In this document: positions 1 through 10,062 of the stretch, one piece after another | Layout: every line of letters starts with the position of its first letter | How positions within the stretch are numbered: position 1 is the first letter of the stretch | Source of the DNA: Agrobacterium vitis | GTDB taxonomy: Bacteria > Pseudomonadota > Alphaproteobacteria > Rhizobiales > Rhizobiaceae | Length of the DNA: 64,000 bases | Direction of reading: 5' to 3' | NCBI RefSeq assembly: GCF_014926405.1 | Contig: NZ_JACXXJ020000005.1 | Coordinates: 3,267,001 to 3,331,000, forward strand | The notes under the pieces: model-generated | Seen by the model: only the letters and a program-made list of their open reading frames with translations | The model's database searches: none | Told to the model about the DNA's origin: nothing | Translations under genes and position numbers: made by a program

Positions 1-323
1 CGAAAATCATCAGTTTTGCGAAAGGGGCTGGAACACTCCTGAAGGATTACCGTCGCCGGACCGGAGCTGACGCAATTGGGCTGGATTGGAGTGTGCCTTT
101 GTCCTTTGCCGCCGAGTTGCAAAAAGACGGACCTGTTCAGGGTAATCTCGATCCGATGCTGGCGGTTGCTGGTGGTCAGGCGATGCGTGATGGCATAGAC
201 CGGATCCTGGATCGGCTCGGGACCGGTCCGCTGATCTTCAATCTGGGCCATGGGATTACGCCACAAGCCGATCCGGAAACGGTGCGAGAGCTCGTGCAGC
301 ATGTCAGGCAAAAGGTGCAATGA
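1..323 (+). CDS. hemE: Uroporphyrinogen decarboxylase, C-terminal part (5' truncated by window edge)
   Basis: HemE removes four carboxyl groups from uroporphyrinogen III to give coproporphyrinogen III in cytoplasmic haem synthesis. The frame is open from the first bases of the window, reads through [16 protein letters not shown] and QGNLDP, and ends with the typical C-terminal block FNLGHGI followed by a short helix. About 106 codons are present, so roughly the last third of a ~340-residue enzyme. The stop codon is one base before the start of hemJ, so the two haem genes are probably co-transcribed. In related rhizobia and in Caulobacter the chromosomal origin sits on the 5' side of hemE, which would be outside this window. 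Confidence 0.95.
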   Translation, partial: KIISFAKGAGTLLKDYRRRTGADAIGLDWSVPLSFAAELQKDGPVQGNLDPMLAVAGGQAMRDGIDRILDRLGTGPLIFNLGHGITPQADPETVRELVQHVRQKVQ

Positions 324-324
324 G

Positions 325-864
325 ATGAGTGGCAGGCAAAGCGGAGAAACAGCTGGGAAGACCGCACGCCTGCGGGCCTTGGTGGCCCTTGCCATTTTTT
401 GCCTGATCGTGATTGCCTTGTTTTGGGCTGGTCCCGATCAATCCTATCTCTGGATAAAGGCCTTGCATGTCATCGCGATCATCTCCTGGATGGCGGGTCT
501 GCTCTATATGCCGCGGCTGCTGATCTACCATTTCGATGCCCCGAAGGGATCGCTCCAAGCCGAGACATTTGCGGTTATGGAGCGTCGCCTGATGAATGTT
601 ATCATGCGCCCCGCTATGGCCCTATCCTGGATTCTAGGTCTTTATCTCGCCTGGTCGGTTTTTGGACTCCAAGGCGGATGGCTGCACGCAAAACTGGCTG
701 CGGTTGTTTGTCTCACCCTCGCTAACGAATATCTCGGCATGGCCACAAAATCCTTTGCCAAAGGCAATTATTTGAAAACCCCGCGATTTTGGCGGGCTTT
801 CAATGAAATCCCGACAGTCCTGATGATCGTGATTGTCATTCTGGTCATTGTAAAACCCTTCTAA
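325..864 (+). CDS. hemJ: Protoporphyrinogen IX oxidase HemJ (integral membrane)
   Basis: The 179-residue product is the HemJ-type protoporphyrinogen oxidase that performs the penultimate haem step in bacteria lacking HemG and HemY. Four or five hydrophobic segments are visible, with the family signature KALHVIAIISWMAGLLYMPR near residues 50-70 that carries the conserved His, and LYH-like downstream residues. The ATG at 325 is chosen because it follows the hemE stop by one base and gives the usual HemJ length; an upstream in-frame ATG at 250 would lie inside hemE. The C-terminal part (FNEIPTVLMIVIVILVIVKPF) is the last membrane span. Confidence 0.9.
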   Translation: MSGRQSGETAGKTARLRALVALAIFCLIVIALFWAGPDQSYLWIKALHVIAIISWMAGLLYMPRLLIYHFDAPKGSLQAETFAVMERRLMNVIMRPAMALSWILGLYLAWSVFGLQGGWLHAKLAAVVCLTLANEYLGMATKSFAKGNYLKTPRFWRAFNEIPTVLMIVIVILVIVKPF

Positions 865-1059
865 AGCAAGGTTCTCACTGACAAGTTGACCGAAATGTGA
901 ATGAAATTTCTGCCGCCTCTTGCGGCGCGCCCTATGAATCGCTATTTTCCCGCTACCCCTCTTCATGGCATGCATTTCTCGTATTCGCCGGTTTCGCTGG
1001 CAGAACCGAATTTATCCCCCGCACGCCTTCCCCAACAGTTTTAAATTATGGTCCCCTTC

Positions 1060-2325
1060 ATGGCTGAAATGAAGCTACAAGAACTCAAGAGCAAATCGCC
1101 AACCGATCTGCTGGCCTTTGCGGAATCGCTTGAGGTCGAAAATGCCAGCACGATGCGCAAACAGGAATTGATGTTTGCCATTTTGAAAATGTTGGCCAGC
1201 CAGGATGTCGAAATCATTGGTGAAGGCGTTGTCGAAGTCCTGCAGGATGGTTTCGGGTTTATGCGTTCGGCCAATGCCAACTATTTGCCGGGTCCGGACG
1301 ACATTTACATTTCGCCGTCTCAGATCCGTCGGTTTTCGCTGAAGACCGGCGATACCGTCGAAGGACCGATCCGCGGACCCAAGGAAGGCGAGCGCTATTT
1401 CGCGCTGCTGAAAGTCAATACGATCAATTTCGAGGATCCGGAAAAGATCCGCCATAAGGTCCACTTCGATAACCTGACGCCGCTTTACCCGAACGAGCGG
1501 TTCAAGATGGAACTGGAGATTCCTACCTCCAAGGATCTTTCCTCCCGGGTCATCGATCTGGTCGCGCCGCTTGGCAAAGGCCAACGTGGTTTGATCGTCG
1601 CGCCGCCGCGGACTGGTAAAACTGTCCTTCTCCAGAATATCGCTCATTCCATTACCGCCAACCATCCGGAATGCTATCTGATCGTTCTTCTGATCGACGA
1701 ACGTCCTGAAGAAGTGACGGATATGCAGCGCTCCGTGCGGGGCGAAGTCGTTTCATCGACCTTTGACGAACCGGCCGTGCGCCACGTTCAGGTCGCGGAA
1801 ATGGTCATTGAGAAGGCCAAACGGTTGGTTGAGCACGGTCGTGACGTTGTCATCCTGCTCGATTCCATTACCCGCCTTGGCCGCGCCTATAACACTGTCG
1901 TTCCGTCTTCTGGCAAGGTCCTGACGGGTGGTGTGGATGCCAATGCGCTGCAACGCCCCAAGCGCTTCTTCGGCGCAGCGCGTAATATCGAAGAAGGTGG
2001 TTCGCTGACGATTATTGCAACGGCATTGATCGATACCGGCAGCCGTATGGACGAAGTGATCTTTGAAGAGTTCAAAGGCACCGGCAATTCCGAAATTGTG
2101 CTTGACCGCAAGGTTGCCGACAAGCGTATCTTCCCGTCCATGGATATTCTGAAATCCGGAACGCGCAAAGAAGACCTGCTTGTGCCGCGTCAGGATCTGC
2201 AGAAGATCTTTGTTCTTCGCCGGATTCTTGCTCCAATGGGAACAACCGACGCTATCGAATTCCTGATCGACAAATTGAAACAGACGAAGACCAATGGCGA
2301 CTTCTTCGAATCGATGAATACCTGA
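1060..2325 (+). CDS. rho: Transcription termination factor Rho
   Basis: Rho is a hexameric RNA-dependent ATPase that ends transcription at C-rich untranslated RNA. The 421-residue protein has the N-terminal Rho_N helices, the cold-shock-like RNA-binding fold around residues 47-120 ([17 protein letters not shown]), a Walker A motif near residue 181 (PPRTGKT) and a Walker B/R-loop region near residue 261 ([16 protein letters not shown]). The ATG at 1060 gives the usual rhizobial start [10 protein letters not shown]; an in-frame ATG at 1048 would add four residues. A 195-base leader separates it from hemJ, and a strong hairpin terminator follows. Rho genes are often autoregulated through their leader; I do not see a specific element here. 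Confidence 0.97.
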   Translation: MAEMKLQELKSKSPTDLLAFAESLEVENASTMRKQELMFAILKMLASQDVEIIGEGVVEVLQDGFGFMRSANANYLPGPDDIYISPSQIRRFSLKTGDTVEGPIRGPKEGERYFALLKVNTINFEDPEKIRHKVHFDNLTPLYPNERFKMELEIPTSKDLSSRVIDLVAPLGKGQRGLIVAPPRTGKTVLLQNIAHSITANHPECYLIVLLIDERPEEVTDMQRSVRGEVVSSTFDEPAVRHVQVAEMVIEKAKRLVEHGRDVVILLDSITRLGRAYNTVVPSSGKVLTGGVDANALQRPKRFFGAARNIEEGGSLTIIATALIDTGSRMDEVIFEEFKGTGNSEIVLDRKVADKRIFPSMDILKSGTRKEDLLVPRQDLQKIFVLRRILAPMGTTDAIEFLIDKLKQTKTNGDFFESMNT

Positions 2326-2362
2326 TTGCTCTCGCTTTCTTAAGCCGGATTCATAGTTTCAA

Positions 2363-2388
2363 CCTCCGACCGCAAGGTCGGGGGTTTT
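2363..2388 (+). terminator. Rho-independent terminator after rho
   Basis: Nine-base-pair stem (2363-2371 with 2376-2384, one G-T pair) around a GCAA loop, followed by TTTT. It lies 38 bases after the rho stop codon and before mnmE. Confidence 0.85.
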
Positions 2389-2473
2389 GCATTTGGGGCA
2401 CACTGTTGATTATGAAGGTTTTGGCGTGCCCAAGCACAAGGCAGGTTGCGCGTTCAAGGAGTAAGTTCAAGCA

Positions 2474-3784
2474 ATGGCAGGCGATACTATTTTTGCCCTC
2501 TCGACCGGATCGCTTCCGAGTGGTGTAGCCGTCATTCGGTTATCGGGTCCTGATGTCCAAGCCGTTGTAACAGAACTCTGTGGGATGGTTCCTGAGCCAC
2601 GCCAGGCCACGTTACGATCGATTCGGCACCGTGATGGACTGGTGATTGACCGCGGACTGGTCCTTTTCTTCTCCGGCCCCTCCTCGTTCACTGGTGAGGA
2701 TTGCGGGGAACTGCATGTGCATGGAAGTCGGGCCGTGGCAAGTGCTTTGCTTTCGACACTGGCCTCGTTCTCCGGTTGCCGGCTTGCAGAACCTGGAGAG
2801 TTTTCGAGACGGGCTTTTGAAAACGGCAAGCTGGACTTGGTTGAAATTGAAGGCCTAGCCGATCTGCTGGCAGCGGAAACAGAAATGCAGCGGCGTCAAG
2901 CTCTAGCCCAAGCCAGCGGTCACGCGACCGGTATCTATGAGAGCTGGCGTGAGAAATTGATCTATGGCCGCGCGATGATTGAGGCTGAGTTGGATTTTGC
3001 TGATGAAGGCGATATTCCCGGCTCGGTGTCAGACCAGGTTTGGGATACCGTTACAGACCTTCGCACGCAGATTTCAGCGGCTATTGTCGATGACCGGCGG
3101 GGTGAGATTATTCGTGACGGTTTCAGCGTTGTGATTGCTGGGCCTCCTAACGCTGGCAAGTCGAGCCTCATCAATGCGCTTGCCGGTCGGGATGTAGCGA
3201 TTGTTACCCATTATGCCGGGACGACACGGGACATTCTGCAATGTGATATAGACCTTGAAGGATATGTTGTTCGCCTGTATGACACCGCCGGTATTCGAGA
3301 GACCGAAGAGGTCATCGAACAGGAAGGCATACGGCGGGCATTACGCAAGGTTGAAGAAGCCGATCTCGTTCTGTTGCTTGATGACGTTTCATCTCCAGGC
3401 CACACAATTAATATTGTTTCGGTTCCGTTTATCACCATAGGCACAAAAGTTGATCTCGTGTCGGCAAATGATGAGATTGGACGAGATCTCGTCATTTCGA
3501 CTTACGTTGCAGATGATGTGGATAGGGTTCGAAGCGTAATTCTTGATTCGATTCGGAAACGGTTTGGTCAGAGTGAATCAGTGATCCCAAGTCGTTTGCG
3601 ACATATTGAATGCCTGCGAGATGCAGTTTCATTTATTGATCAGGCCTTGGATGGGCGACTGAACTTGGAAATCAGGGCGGATTTCCTGCGTTTAGCCAGT
3701 GACTCGCTTGGTCGTCTGGTTGGGCGTATCGATACCGAAACGCTTTTGGGCAAAATCTTTTCGGAATTTTGTGTCGGAAAATGA
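2474..3784 (+). CDS. mnmE: tRNA uridine-5-carboxymethylaminomethyl modification GTPase MnmE
   Basis: MnmE works with MnmG to install cmnm5 groups on U34 of certain tRNAs, using formyl-tetrahydrofolate or glycine. The 436-residue protein has the folate-binding N-domain, a central helical domain, and an inserted Ras-like G domain with GPPNAGKSS near residue 223, TTRD and DTAG near residue 270. It ends in the catalytic C-terminal CVGK motif (residues 433-436). The stop codon is embedded in a parS site. mnmG follows after 25 bases, so the two subunits are encoded together. Confidence 0.97.
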   Translation: MAGDTIFALSTGSLPSGVAVIRLSGPDVQAVVTELCGMVPEPRQATLRSIRHRDGLVIDRGLVLFFSGPSSFTGEDCGELHVHGSRAVASALLSTLASFSGCRLAEPGEFSRRAFENGKLDLVEIEGLADLLAAETEMQRRQALAQASGHATGIYESWREKLIYGRAMIEAELDFADEGDIPGSVSDQVWDTVTDLRTQISAAIVDDRRGEIIRDGFSVVIAGPPNAGKSSLINALAGRDVAIVTHYAGTTRDILQCDIDLEGYVVRLYDTAGIRETEEVIEQEGIRRALRKVEEADLVLLLDDVSSPGHTINIVSVPFITIGTKVDLVSANDEIGRDLVISTYVADDVDRVRSVILDSIRKRFGQSESVIPSRLRHIECLRDAVSFIDQALDGRLNLEIRADFLRLASDSLGRLVGRIDTETLLGKIFSEFCVGK

Positions 3785-3797
3785 TTCACGTGAAACA
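3782..3797. other. parS: parS centromere site 1 (15 of 16 bases match)
   Basis: TGATTCACGTGAAACA differs at one base from the bacterial parS consensus TGTTTCACGTGAAACA. The first three bases are the mnmE stop codon, so the site spans the mnmE end and the mnmE-mnmG gap. ParB, encoded 3.4 kb downstream, should nucleate here. Confidence 0.85.
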
Positions 3798-3809
3798 CTG
3801 GTGGTCGAG

Positions 3810-5684
3810 ATGAAAATGATGCCGCGGCGATTTGATGTGATTGTGATTGGCGGTGGGCATGCGGGCAGTGAAGCTGCCTATGCGAGTGCGCGGCTTGGTG
3901 CGCGAACATGCCTAGTAACGCATCGGCACGATACGATCGGTGTTATGTCTTGTAATCCGGCCATTGGCGGTTTGGGCAAAGGGCATCTTGTCCGGGAAAT
4001 TGATGCGCTCGGGGGCCTCATGGGCAGATGTGCTGATGCCGCAGGAATTCAGTTCCGGTTGCTTAACCGTAAGAAAGGACCGGCGGTACGAGGGCCGAGA
4101 ACTCAAGCCGACCGAAAGCTTTACCGCCAAGCCGTACAAAATGTTCTCTTCAATCATCCGCAGCTCGAGATCATCGAAGGGGATGTGTTCGATCTTGATG
4201 TCGAAAATGGCACGGTTAAAGGGGTTATTTTGGCAGATGGGCAAAGCCTGTCCAGCGCGTCAGTGATATTGACCTCCGGTACTTTTTTGCGCGGTCTCAT
4301 TCATATTGGACAGACAAAAATTCCGGCCGGACGTGTTGGCGAAGCCCCTTCGCTCGGTTTGAGCGCGACATTGGGGCGGTTGGGCCTAAGGCTGGGTCGG
4401 TTGAAAACCGGAACTCCGGCCAGGTTGGATGGTCGAACTATTGACTGGGCACAGCTCGAAATGCAGTCAGCTGATGAGCAACCAGTCCCGTTCTCATTCA
4501 TGACCGATCGGATTACCAATCCGCAGATCGAATGTGGAATCACCCGTACCACTGCCGCAACCCACACAATCATTCGAGATAATATTCATCTCTCTGCCAT
4601 GTATTCTGGGCAGATCGAAGGTGTCGGCCCACGCTACTGTCCTTCGATTGAGGATAAGATCAGCCGGTTTGGAGATAGGGATGGCCATCAGGTTTTTCTT
4701 GAGCCTGAGGGTCTGGATGACCATACGGTTTATCCGAATGGAATATCGACGTCTTTGCCGGAGTCCGTGCAGAGAGAGTTCATGAGAACACTGCCTGGCT
4801 TGGAAAATGTGACCATTCTCCAGAGCGCTTATGCAATCGAATATGACCACATAGACCCGCGGGAATTGTCGGCGAGCCTCGAGTTGAAACGCCTGAGTGG
4901 TCTTTATCTCGCTGGGCAGATCAATGGAACCACTGGTTACGAAGAAGCTGCGGCACAAGGCCTGGTGGCAGGATTGAATGCCGCACGCACGGCAGGCGGC
5001 CAGGATGTGGTTCATTTCAGCCGGGCTCAATCGTATATTGGCGTGATGATTGATGATTTGATCAGCCATGGCGTGACTGAACCCTATAGGATGTTCACCT
5101 CGCGTGCGGAGTTTCGTTTGTCGCTTCGGGCAGATAATGCCGATATACGTTTGACGCCTATTGGCATCGCGCTCGGATGTATCGCTTCAGACCAAGAAAA
5201 ACGGTTTAAAGACTACAGGCATCAGATTGATGACACGATCAATATGCTTGAGACGAGGAAACTAACACCCAATGAAGCCGCTGCCGTTGGCATCCCTGTT
5301 AATCAGGACGGGCGCCGGCGCACTGCCCTTGAGCTGTTGGCCTATCCCGATATTTCGATTGCCGATCTCTCCCGGCTCTGGCCTGAACTTTCTGCTTTAG
5401 ATAGTAAGGTCGCGGAGGCTGTTGAAATTCACGCGACCTATGCTGTTTATATGGATCGACAAAATGCCGATATTGCCGCAACCAAACGAGATGAAGATAG
5501 ACTGATTCCAAAGGATTTCGATTATGCTTCCCTATCGGGCCTATCCAACGAGCTAAAGCAGAAACTGGAAAAGACCCGTCCTGAAAATCTCTCCCAGGCC
5601 GCCAAGGTCGAGGGTATGACCCCCGCGGCCATTTCTCTGCTTATCGCTTTCTTAAACAAGGGTATGTTGCGACATGTCGGTTGA
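3810..5684 (+). CDS. mnmG: tRNA uridine-5-carboxymethylaminomethyl modification enzyme MnmG (GidA)
   Basis: MnmG is the FAD- and NADH-dependent partner of MnmE in tRNA wobble-uridine modification. The Rossmann motif [14 protein letters not shown] lies at residues ~10-23, followed by [20 protein letters not shown] and the conserved [18 protein letters not shown] block in the second half. With the ATG at 3810 the product is 624 residues, normal for the family. In-frame ATGs at 3816 and 3819 are also possible, since no strong Shine-Dalgarno sequence decides among them. The open frame extends upstream into mnmE and was trimmed. The 3' end overlaps rsmG by 11 bases, suggesting translational coupling. 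Confidence 0.95.
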   Translation: MKMMPRRFDVIVIGGGHAGSEAAYASARLGARTCLVTHRHDTIGVMSCNPAIGGLGKGHLVREIDALGGLMGRCADAAGIQFRLLNRKKGPAVRGPRTQADRKLYRQAVQNVLFNHPQLEIIEGDVFDLDVENGTVKGVILADGQSLSSASVILTSGTFLRGLIHIGQTKIPAGRVGEAPSLGLSATLGRLGLRLGRLKTGTPARLDGRTIDWAQLEMQSADEQPVPFSFMTDRITNPQIECGITRTTAATHTIIRDNIHLSAMYSGQIEGVGPRYCPSIEDKISRFGDRDGHQVFLEPEGLDDHTVYPNGISTSLPESVQREFMRTLPGLENVTILQSAYAIEYDHIDPRELSASLELKRLSGLYLAGQINGTTGYEEAAAQGLVAGLNAARTAGGQDVVHFSRAQSYIGVMIDDLISHGVTEPYRMFTSRAEFRLSLRADNADIRLTPIGIALGCIASDQEKRFKDYRHQIDDTINMLETRKLTPNEAAAVGIPVNQDGRRRTALELLAYPDISIADLSRLWPELSALDSKVAEAVEIHATYAVYMDRQNADIAATKRDEDRLIPKDFDYASLSGLSNELKQKLEKTRPENLSQAAKVEGMTPAAISLLIAFLNKGMLRHVG

Positions 5685-6324
5685 TGCAATGTCCGCGAGT
5701 CTCTTTCAGCGGCTTACCGGTCTACGTGTTTCACGTGAAACATACGAAAAATTGGATCATTTCGTCGATCTGTTTGGCAAGTGGTCCAAGGTCATCAACC
5801 TTGTTGCCAATTCAACGAAAGATCAGATCTGGCATCGACATGTCATTGATAGCGCGCAGCTGTTTAAGCTTCGTCCGAACCCACAGCACTGGATCGACTT
5901 GGGAAGTGGTGGCGGATTTCCGGGCGTCATTACTGCGATTTTATTGTCGGAAAAGAGCGACGGCTGGGTTGATTTGGTCGAGAGCAATAACAAAAAAGCA
6001 GCTTTCCTCCGCACGGCTCTGATGGAAACGGGCGCCCGAGGCAGGGTTCATCCCGTGCGAATCGAAGAGGCACATAAAAGTCTGTCGGATTGCGATACAA
6101 TTTCGGCACGAGCGCTTGCGGATCTCGATCTGCTTTTCTCTTATGCCTCTCCTTGGGCCGAAAAAAACAAAAATCTTAATTTTCTCCTGCATAAAGGTCG
6201 GGATTACCAGTCTGAAGTTAACAATGCGCGTGACCGATGGACGTTTGATCTGATAATACATCCTAGCGTGCTTGAAGCCGACTCTGTCATCCTGGAAGTG
6301 AGCGGGCTTGCACGATCAAAGTAA
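5674..6324 (+). CDS. rsmG: 16S rRNA (guanine-527-N7)-methyltransferase RsmG (GidB)
   Basis: RsmG methylates N7 of G527 of 16S rRNA using SAM. The 216-residue protein has the SAM-binding motif [12 protein letters not shown] near residues 73-84 and the family's C-terminal fold. Residues VSRET near position 20 are encoded by a perfect parS site, so this part of the gene is constrained at both DNA and protein level. The start overlaps the mnmG end by 11 bases; parA begins 18 bases after the stop. Confidence 0.95.
   Translation: MSVDAMSASLFQRLTGLRVSRETYEKLDHFVDLFGKWSKVINLVANSTKDQIWHRHVIDSAQLFKLRPNPQHWIDLGSGGGFPGVITAILLSEKSDGWVDLVESNNKKAAFLRTALMETGARGRVHPVRIEEAHKSLSDCDTISARALADLDLLFSYASPWAEKNKNLNFLLHKGRDYQSEVNNARDRWTFDLIIHPSVLEADSVILEVSGLARSK
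5727..5742. other. parS: parS centromere site 2 (perfect match), inside rsmG
   Basis: TGTTTCACGTGAAACA is a perfect 16-base palindrome identical to the widely conserved bacterial parS consensus. It lies within the rsmG coding frame, 1.9 kb from site 1 and about 1.5 kb upstream of parB. Origin-proximal placement next to parAB is typical for ParABS chromosome segregation. Confidence 0.95.
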
Positions 6325-6342
6325 GATCAGTCAGGTGACCTC

Positions 6343-7137
6343 ATGCCCTACGAGAAGAACCGGATCATAACAATTGCCAATCAAAAAGGCGGTGTCGGCA
6401 AGACGACGACGGCCATTAATCTTGCAACCGCATTGGCTGCGATTGGCGAAAGAGTATTGATTGTCGATCTCGATCCCCAAGGCAATGCAAGCACGGGTTT
6501 GGGAATTGACCGCCGTGACCGTAAATTGTCCTCCTATGATTTATTGATTGGAAGCCATAGCGTTTCCGAAACGGTTATCGATACTGCGGTGCCTAATCTG
6601 TCGATTGTACCCTCCACCCTCGATTTGCTAGGGCTTGAGATGGAAATCGCCCAGAAGGCTGACCGGGTGTTTCGCTTGAAGGCTGCTTTGCAGTCTCAGG
6701 ATGGATTGGCATATTCCTATGTTCTGGTCGATTGCCCTCCGTCTTTTAATTTGCTGACAATGAACGCCATGGCTGCGGCGCATTCTATTCTGGTGCCGCT
6801 GCAATGTGAGTTTTTTGCTCTGGAAGGTCTTAGCCAGTTGCTTGAGACGATTGGTCAGGTCAGGCGCAACGTTAATCCCACCTTGGATATCCAAGGTATT
6901 GTTCTGACAATGTTCGACTCCCGGAATAATCTCGCTCAGCAGGTGGTGACAGACGTCCGTAGCCATCTGGGTGAAAAGGTCTATCACACGCTCATTCCAC
7001 GCAATGTCAGGGTCTCCGAAGCACCGTCTTATGGCAAGCCGGCTATTCTTTATGACCTGAAATGCGCAGGCAGCCAGGCTTATCTGCAGCTGGCGTCAGA
7101 AGTTATCCAAAGGGAGCGGCAACGTCGCGCGGCTTAG
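6343..7137 (+). CDS. parA: Chromosome partitioning ATPase ParA (Soj)
   Basis: ParA is a Walker-type ATPase that binds DNA nonspecifically and moves ParB-parS complexes during origin segregation. The deviant Walker A motif KGGVGKTT is at residues 15-22, LVDCPPS follows near residue 125, and the protein is 264 residues with no N-terminal HTH, as for chromosomal ParA rather than plasmid RepA. It lies 18 bases after rsmG; parB begins 104 bases after its stop. Confidence 0.97.
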   Translation: MPYEKNRIITIANQKGGVGKTTTAINLATALAAIGERVLIVDLDPQGNASTGLGIDRRDRKLSSYDLLIGSHSVSETVIDTAVPNLSIVPSTLDLLGLEMEIAQKADRVFRLKAALQSQDGLAYSYVLVDCPPSFNLLTMNAMAAAHSILVPLQCEFFALEGLSQLLETIGQVRRNVNPTLDIQGIVLTMFDSRNNLAQQVVTDVRSHLGEKVYHTLIPRNVRVSEAPSYGKPAILYDLKCAGSQAYLQLASEVIQRERQRRAA

Positions 7138-7241
7138 ATCGTCTATCCCGCGCCTATGGGTGTGGTTCTGGCGATTTGAATGGTGTAGACGCGGCGAGTG
7201 GAAGCCTATTCCAGCGTGAAGAGTGAACGAAGAGGTTCGTG

Positions 7242-8120
7242 ATGAACGACGATATTTCGAAACGGCGTCTTGGTCGTGGTTTAGCCGCCTTGATTGGCGA
7301 AATGGATCAACCTGTTCCTGTCGATGAAAGCAGAGCTGTGGTCTCCGCCGACCGGATGGTGCCGATTGAATTTGTGTCCCGTAATCCACGCAATCCTCGT
7401 CGTTACTTTGACGAAACGGTTCTTCAGGAACTTGCCGGCTCCATTCGCCAGCACGGCATTGTGCAGCCAGTCGTGGTGCGAACGATTGCAACAGGCCGTT
7501 ACGAGATCATTGCTGGCGAACGTCGCTGGCGCGCAGCCCAGCTCGCCGGATTGGTGGAAATACCTGTCATCGTTCGAGATGTGGATGATCGCACTGCTCT
7601 GGAATTGGCAATTGTCGAAAACGTTCAACGTGCCGATCTCAATCCGCTCGAAGAGGCGATGGGATATGAACAACTGATTGCAGAACACGGATATACCCAG
7701 AATGATCTCGGCGAGATTATCGGCAAGAGCCGAAGCCATGTGGCCAACAGCCTGCGGCTTTTGAAGCTTCCTGATCCAGTGCGTGACATGCTTGCAGACG
7801 GTTCTCTGTCTGCCGGTCATGCTCGCGCTTTGGTCTCGACATCGGACCCGAATAGCTTGGCCCGTCAGATCGTGTCCAAGGGCATGTCGGTCCGAGATGC
7901 TGAACGTCTGGCGCAAAACGATATCAAGGGCCAAGGCCAGCCAAAGCCGCACGTGGCGCCTGCAAAGGATTCTGATACAGTCGCATTGGAGAGAAGCCTG
8001 TCGGATCGTTTGGGGTTGGATGTATCGATCAATCACAAAGGTGGCGGTGGCCAGCTTCGAATCAATTACAAAACCCTGGAGCAGCTTGAGGAAATTTGCC
8101 GGTTGCTTGAGGCGCGCTAA
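7242..8120 (+). CDS. parB: Chromosome partitioning protein ParB (Spo0J), CTPase
   Basis: ParB loads on parS and slides as a CTP-dependent clamp, forming the segregation complex. The 292-residue protein starts KRRLGRGLAALIG (the ParA-stimulating N-terminus), carries the arginine-rich CTP-binding patch GERRWRAAQLAG near residue 92, and a parS-reading HTH around residues 140-175 (YTQNDLGEIIGKSRSHVANSLRLL). The C-terminal dimerisation domain ends LEQLEEICRLL. ATG at 7242 is preceded by AGAGG at a good distance; a GTG at 7239 is a less likely alternative. Confidence 0.97.
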   Translation: MNDDISKRRLGRGLAALIGEMDQPVPVDESRAVVSADRMVPIEFVSRNPRNPRRYFDETVLQELAGSIRQHGIVQPVVVRTIATGRYEIIAGERRWRAAQLAGLVEIPVIVRDVDDRTALELAIVENVQRADLNPLEEAMGYEQLIAEHGYTQNDLGEIIGKSRSHVANSLRLLKLPDPVRDMLADGSLSAGHARALVSTSDPNSLARQIVSKGMSVRDAERLAQNDIKGQGQPKPHVAPAKDSDTVALERSLSDRLGLDVSINHKGGGGQLRINYKTLEQLEEICRLLEAR

Positions 8121-8180
8121 CCTCTGAATGGACTTTTGCGCTGCCGTTTATCTTCCAAATAAAGCAGAAGACAATATTCT

Positions 8181-8208
8181 TTGCCATTTCCCGAACGTGA
8201 AATGGCAA
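8181..8208. terminator. Hairpin between convergent parB and holA
   Basis: A perfect ten-base inverted repeat (8181-8190 with 8199-8208, TTGCCATTTC arm) with an eight-base loop lies in the 98-base gap between two convergent genes. It lacks a long T tract, so its role as a bidirectional terminator is inferred from position. Confidence 0.5.
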
Positions 8209-8218
8209 GCAGGAGAAG

Positions 8219-9262
8219 TTACTGGCGGCTTCTCCTGGCCGATTGCAGGGTAATGGCCAGAAGGGTTTGAAGCGACAGGCTGTCTTCTAACGTTGGCTGA
8301 CGCCTGCTGGCGAGAATACCTGCCTGTAATCGGCGCATCTCGACCGAAAGGGCGTCGGACGGCCAATTCTTTAAAGATTTTTCAAACAGGGGCTTTCGCT
8401 TGAAATGTATCTGACGGCCAAGCGTTTGCATGACTTGGCCAGCCTGTTGGCGTTTTTCATCCATCTCACTTCGCATAATGTCCAGCAACTGAAACTGTCG
8501 AAGGCACCCCTGAAGAACGAGGAACATCGGTGTTTTGGAGGTGGCAATTTTCTGGACGGCGTGCAAGAGAGCGTCGGAATTGCCAGCAAGCACGGCATCT
8601 ACCGCTTCGTCCGTCGAAACGGCGCTGGCATCGCCAATAATCTGCTCGACATGGGTTTCATCGACGAGATCGTCATGCAGACAATAGAGCAGCAGCTTGG
8701 ATATCTCATTGCGAGATGCGCGGCGGTCACCGCCTAGACTTTCACTGAGCAGTGAACGAGCCGCAGGGGTCAGTCTCTTTCCTGCGGCGCTGAATTCCGC
8801 GTCAATCAAGGCATTGATGGCGCGTGCATCGTCCTGATAGCAGGGAATAACTGCAATATTGCGGGCCGATTCGGCTATCTTTCGGGTCGCTGATCCCTTT
8901 TTGAGATCCCCGGCTTCAAGGATAAGGCAACTGGATTCAGGCGGGTCCTTGGCAAGAATTTGCAGCCCATCGACCACACTCTTTTCATTGGCGACGCCTC
9001 TGATCCAGACCAATCGGTCGCCGCCGAAGAGGCCGAGGGCATTCATTTCATCCAATAGTTTTCCCGGATCGCTCTGCAGGTCGCTGCTATCCAGCCGAAT
9101 GACCGAGAAGGGATCGTCAAGCGCAACGCCTGTCGATTTGGCAAGGGCCGCCGCGCGTTCCGCCACAAGGCCAACATCCGGGCCATAGACCAGAAACATC
9201 TTGTAGTGGCGGACTGATTTTTGCAGAAAGCCATCGAATTCGTGTGACTTGACTTCAACCAT
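8219..9262 (-). CDS. holA: DNA polymerase III delta subunit (clamp loader)
   Basis: HolA is the clamp-opening subunit of the replicative clamp loader. The 347-residue product begins VEVKSHEFDGFL and has the typical FLVYGPDVGLVAERA block in the degenerate AAA+ domain, then the family's three-domain layout ending in helical repeats. ATG at 9262 has GGAGAG 11 bases upstream; the longer open frame starts with TTG at 9271 and is less likely. In many rhizobia holA directly follows lptE; here repeat DNA separates them by 275 bases. Confidence 0.9.
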   Translation of the reverse strand: MVEVKSHEFDGFLQKSVRHYKMFLVYGPDVGLVAERAAALAKSTGVALDDPFSVIRLDSSDLQSDPGKLLDEMNALGLFGGDRLVWIRGVANEKSVVDGLQILAKDPPESSCLILEAGDLKKGSATRKIAESARNIAVIPCYQDDARAINALIDAEFSAAGKRLTPAARSLLSESLGGDRRASRNEISKLLLYCLHDDLVDETHVEQIIGDASAVSTDEAVDAVLAGNSDALLHAVQKIATSKTPMFLVLQGCLRQFQLLDIMRSEMDEKRQQAGQVMQTLGRQIHFKRKPLFEKSLKNWPSDALSVEMRRLQAGILASRRQPTLEDSLSLQTLLAITLQSARRSRQ

Positions 9263-9327
9263 GGGCTTCAAGTCTCTCCGCTTGACCGTGTATCAGACAG
9301 GCAGTGCAGCAAATTTAAAATGATAGG

Positions 9328-9359
9328 GCATCATGCGTTTGATTATAAACGCATGATGC
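9328..9359. repeat. Perfect 13-bp inverted repeat in the lptE-holA gap
   Basis: Arms 9328-9340 and 9347-9359 (GCATCATGCGTTT and its complement) flank a six-base loop GATTAT. No T tract follows on either strand. It adjoins the larger repeat element at 9371-9498 and may be part of the same insertion. Confidence 0.75.
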
Positions 9360-9370
9360 ACTGGAGTTTG

Positions 9371-9498
9371 TCAGTGAAAGTAGAACCGGTTTTCCAAAGA
9401 GACAAGCGGATTGAAGGATGTCTATAGGTTGTCCGGTTCAATGTGATCCCAAACAACCTATGGCGCTGTGCCATTGCGATTTTAGGCACATCCTATAG
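9371..9498. repeat. Rhizobial REP-like palindromic element, copy 1
   Basis: The segment begins with GTGAAAGTAGAACCGGTTTT and leads into nested inverted repeats: 9415-9421 with 9488-9494, and ATAGGTTGT (9424-9432) with 9453-9461. It shares the blocks AAAGTrGAACC(T)GGTTTTCC, GACAA and TGTCyGGTTCAAT, in the same order, with the element at 55360-55453. This architecture is common in intergenic DNA of Rhizobiaceae, as I recall it; I cannot assign a formal family name. It sits inside the lptE-holA transcription unit. Confidence 0.65.
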
Positions 9499-9537
9499 AA
9501 GATCCCAGGGGCTTCGTGTTGGCAAAACTCGCGTTTA

Positions 9538-10062
9538 TTATTTACGAACCAGCAGGCTAGCCAAATCTGCGGAGATCAACTCTGCCAATTCCCGCGCAGC
9601 GCGATTTTCAGCATCTCTTACAGCGCGAAGCTTGGCAAACTCCTGGGTCGGAAAATCAACCAGCGCGACGGACTGGCGATGGGCAATACGCATAACCGAA
9701 AGGTCGCTTGCCTTCTTCAATGTATAGTCTGCGCTGACTGTCACGCGACCGGCTGTCGCACGGTCGGTACTTTCGTTGATCAGAACTTCCGTCGTGTCGG
9801 TATGAACGACCAGGGTGACGAGATATTCAGGATGCGCCGGCTCGCCCTGCCCGCCCGCGGCGAGGAAGATCAATCGGTTCCGAACCTCCTGCCCCACCCT
9901 GTCCGTTGCTGGAGAGAAGCCAATGGAGGCCATCAGCTTACGGGTGCCAAGAGCCTCCCCATAGAGCGGCCTGACCTGACAACCCGCGAGGGCGCCAAGC
10001 AGACCAACGGACGCGGCAAGAACCGCGCGACGGGATAGATTTACGCGTGAATCAGACGACAA
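9538..10062 (-). CDS. lptE: LPS-assembly lipoprotein LptE
   Basis: LptE plugs the LptD outer-membrane channel that inserts lipopolysaccharide. The 174-residue protein has an N-terminal signal with a lipobox LAGC (Cys28), then VRPLYG, a conserved feature of alphaproteobacterial LptE, and an LptE-like alpha/beta body ([13 protein letters not shown]). A twin-arginine pair (SRRAVLAA) precedes the hydrophobic core, which is unusual, but the rest of a Tat motif is weak. The start overlaps the end of leuS by 11 bases, so expression is probably coupled. Confidence 0.88.
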   Translation of the reverse strand: MSSDSRVNLSRRAVLAASVGLLGALAGCQVRPLYGEALGTRKLMASIGFSPATDRVGQEVRNRLIFLAAGGQGEPAHPEYLVTLVVHTDTTEVLINESTDRATAGRVTVSADYTLKKASDLSVMRIAHRQSVALVDFPTQEFAKLRAVRDAENRAARELAELISADLASLLVRK

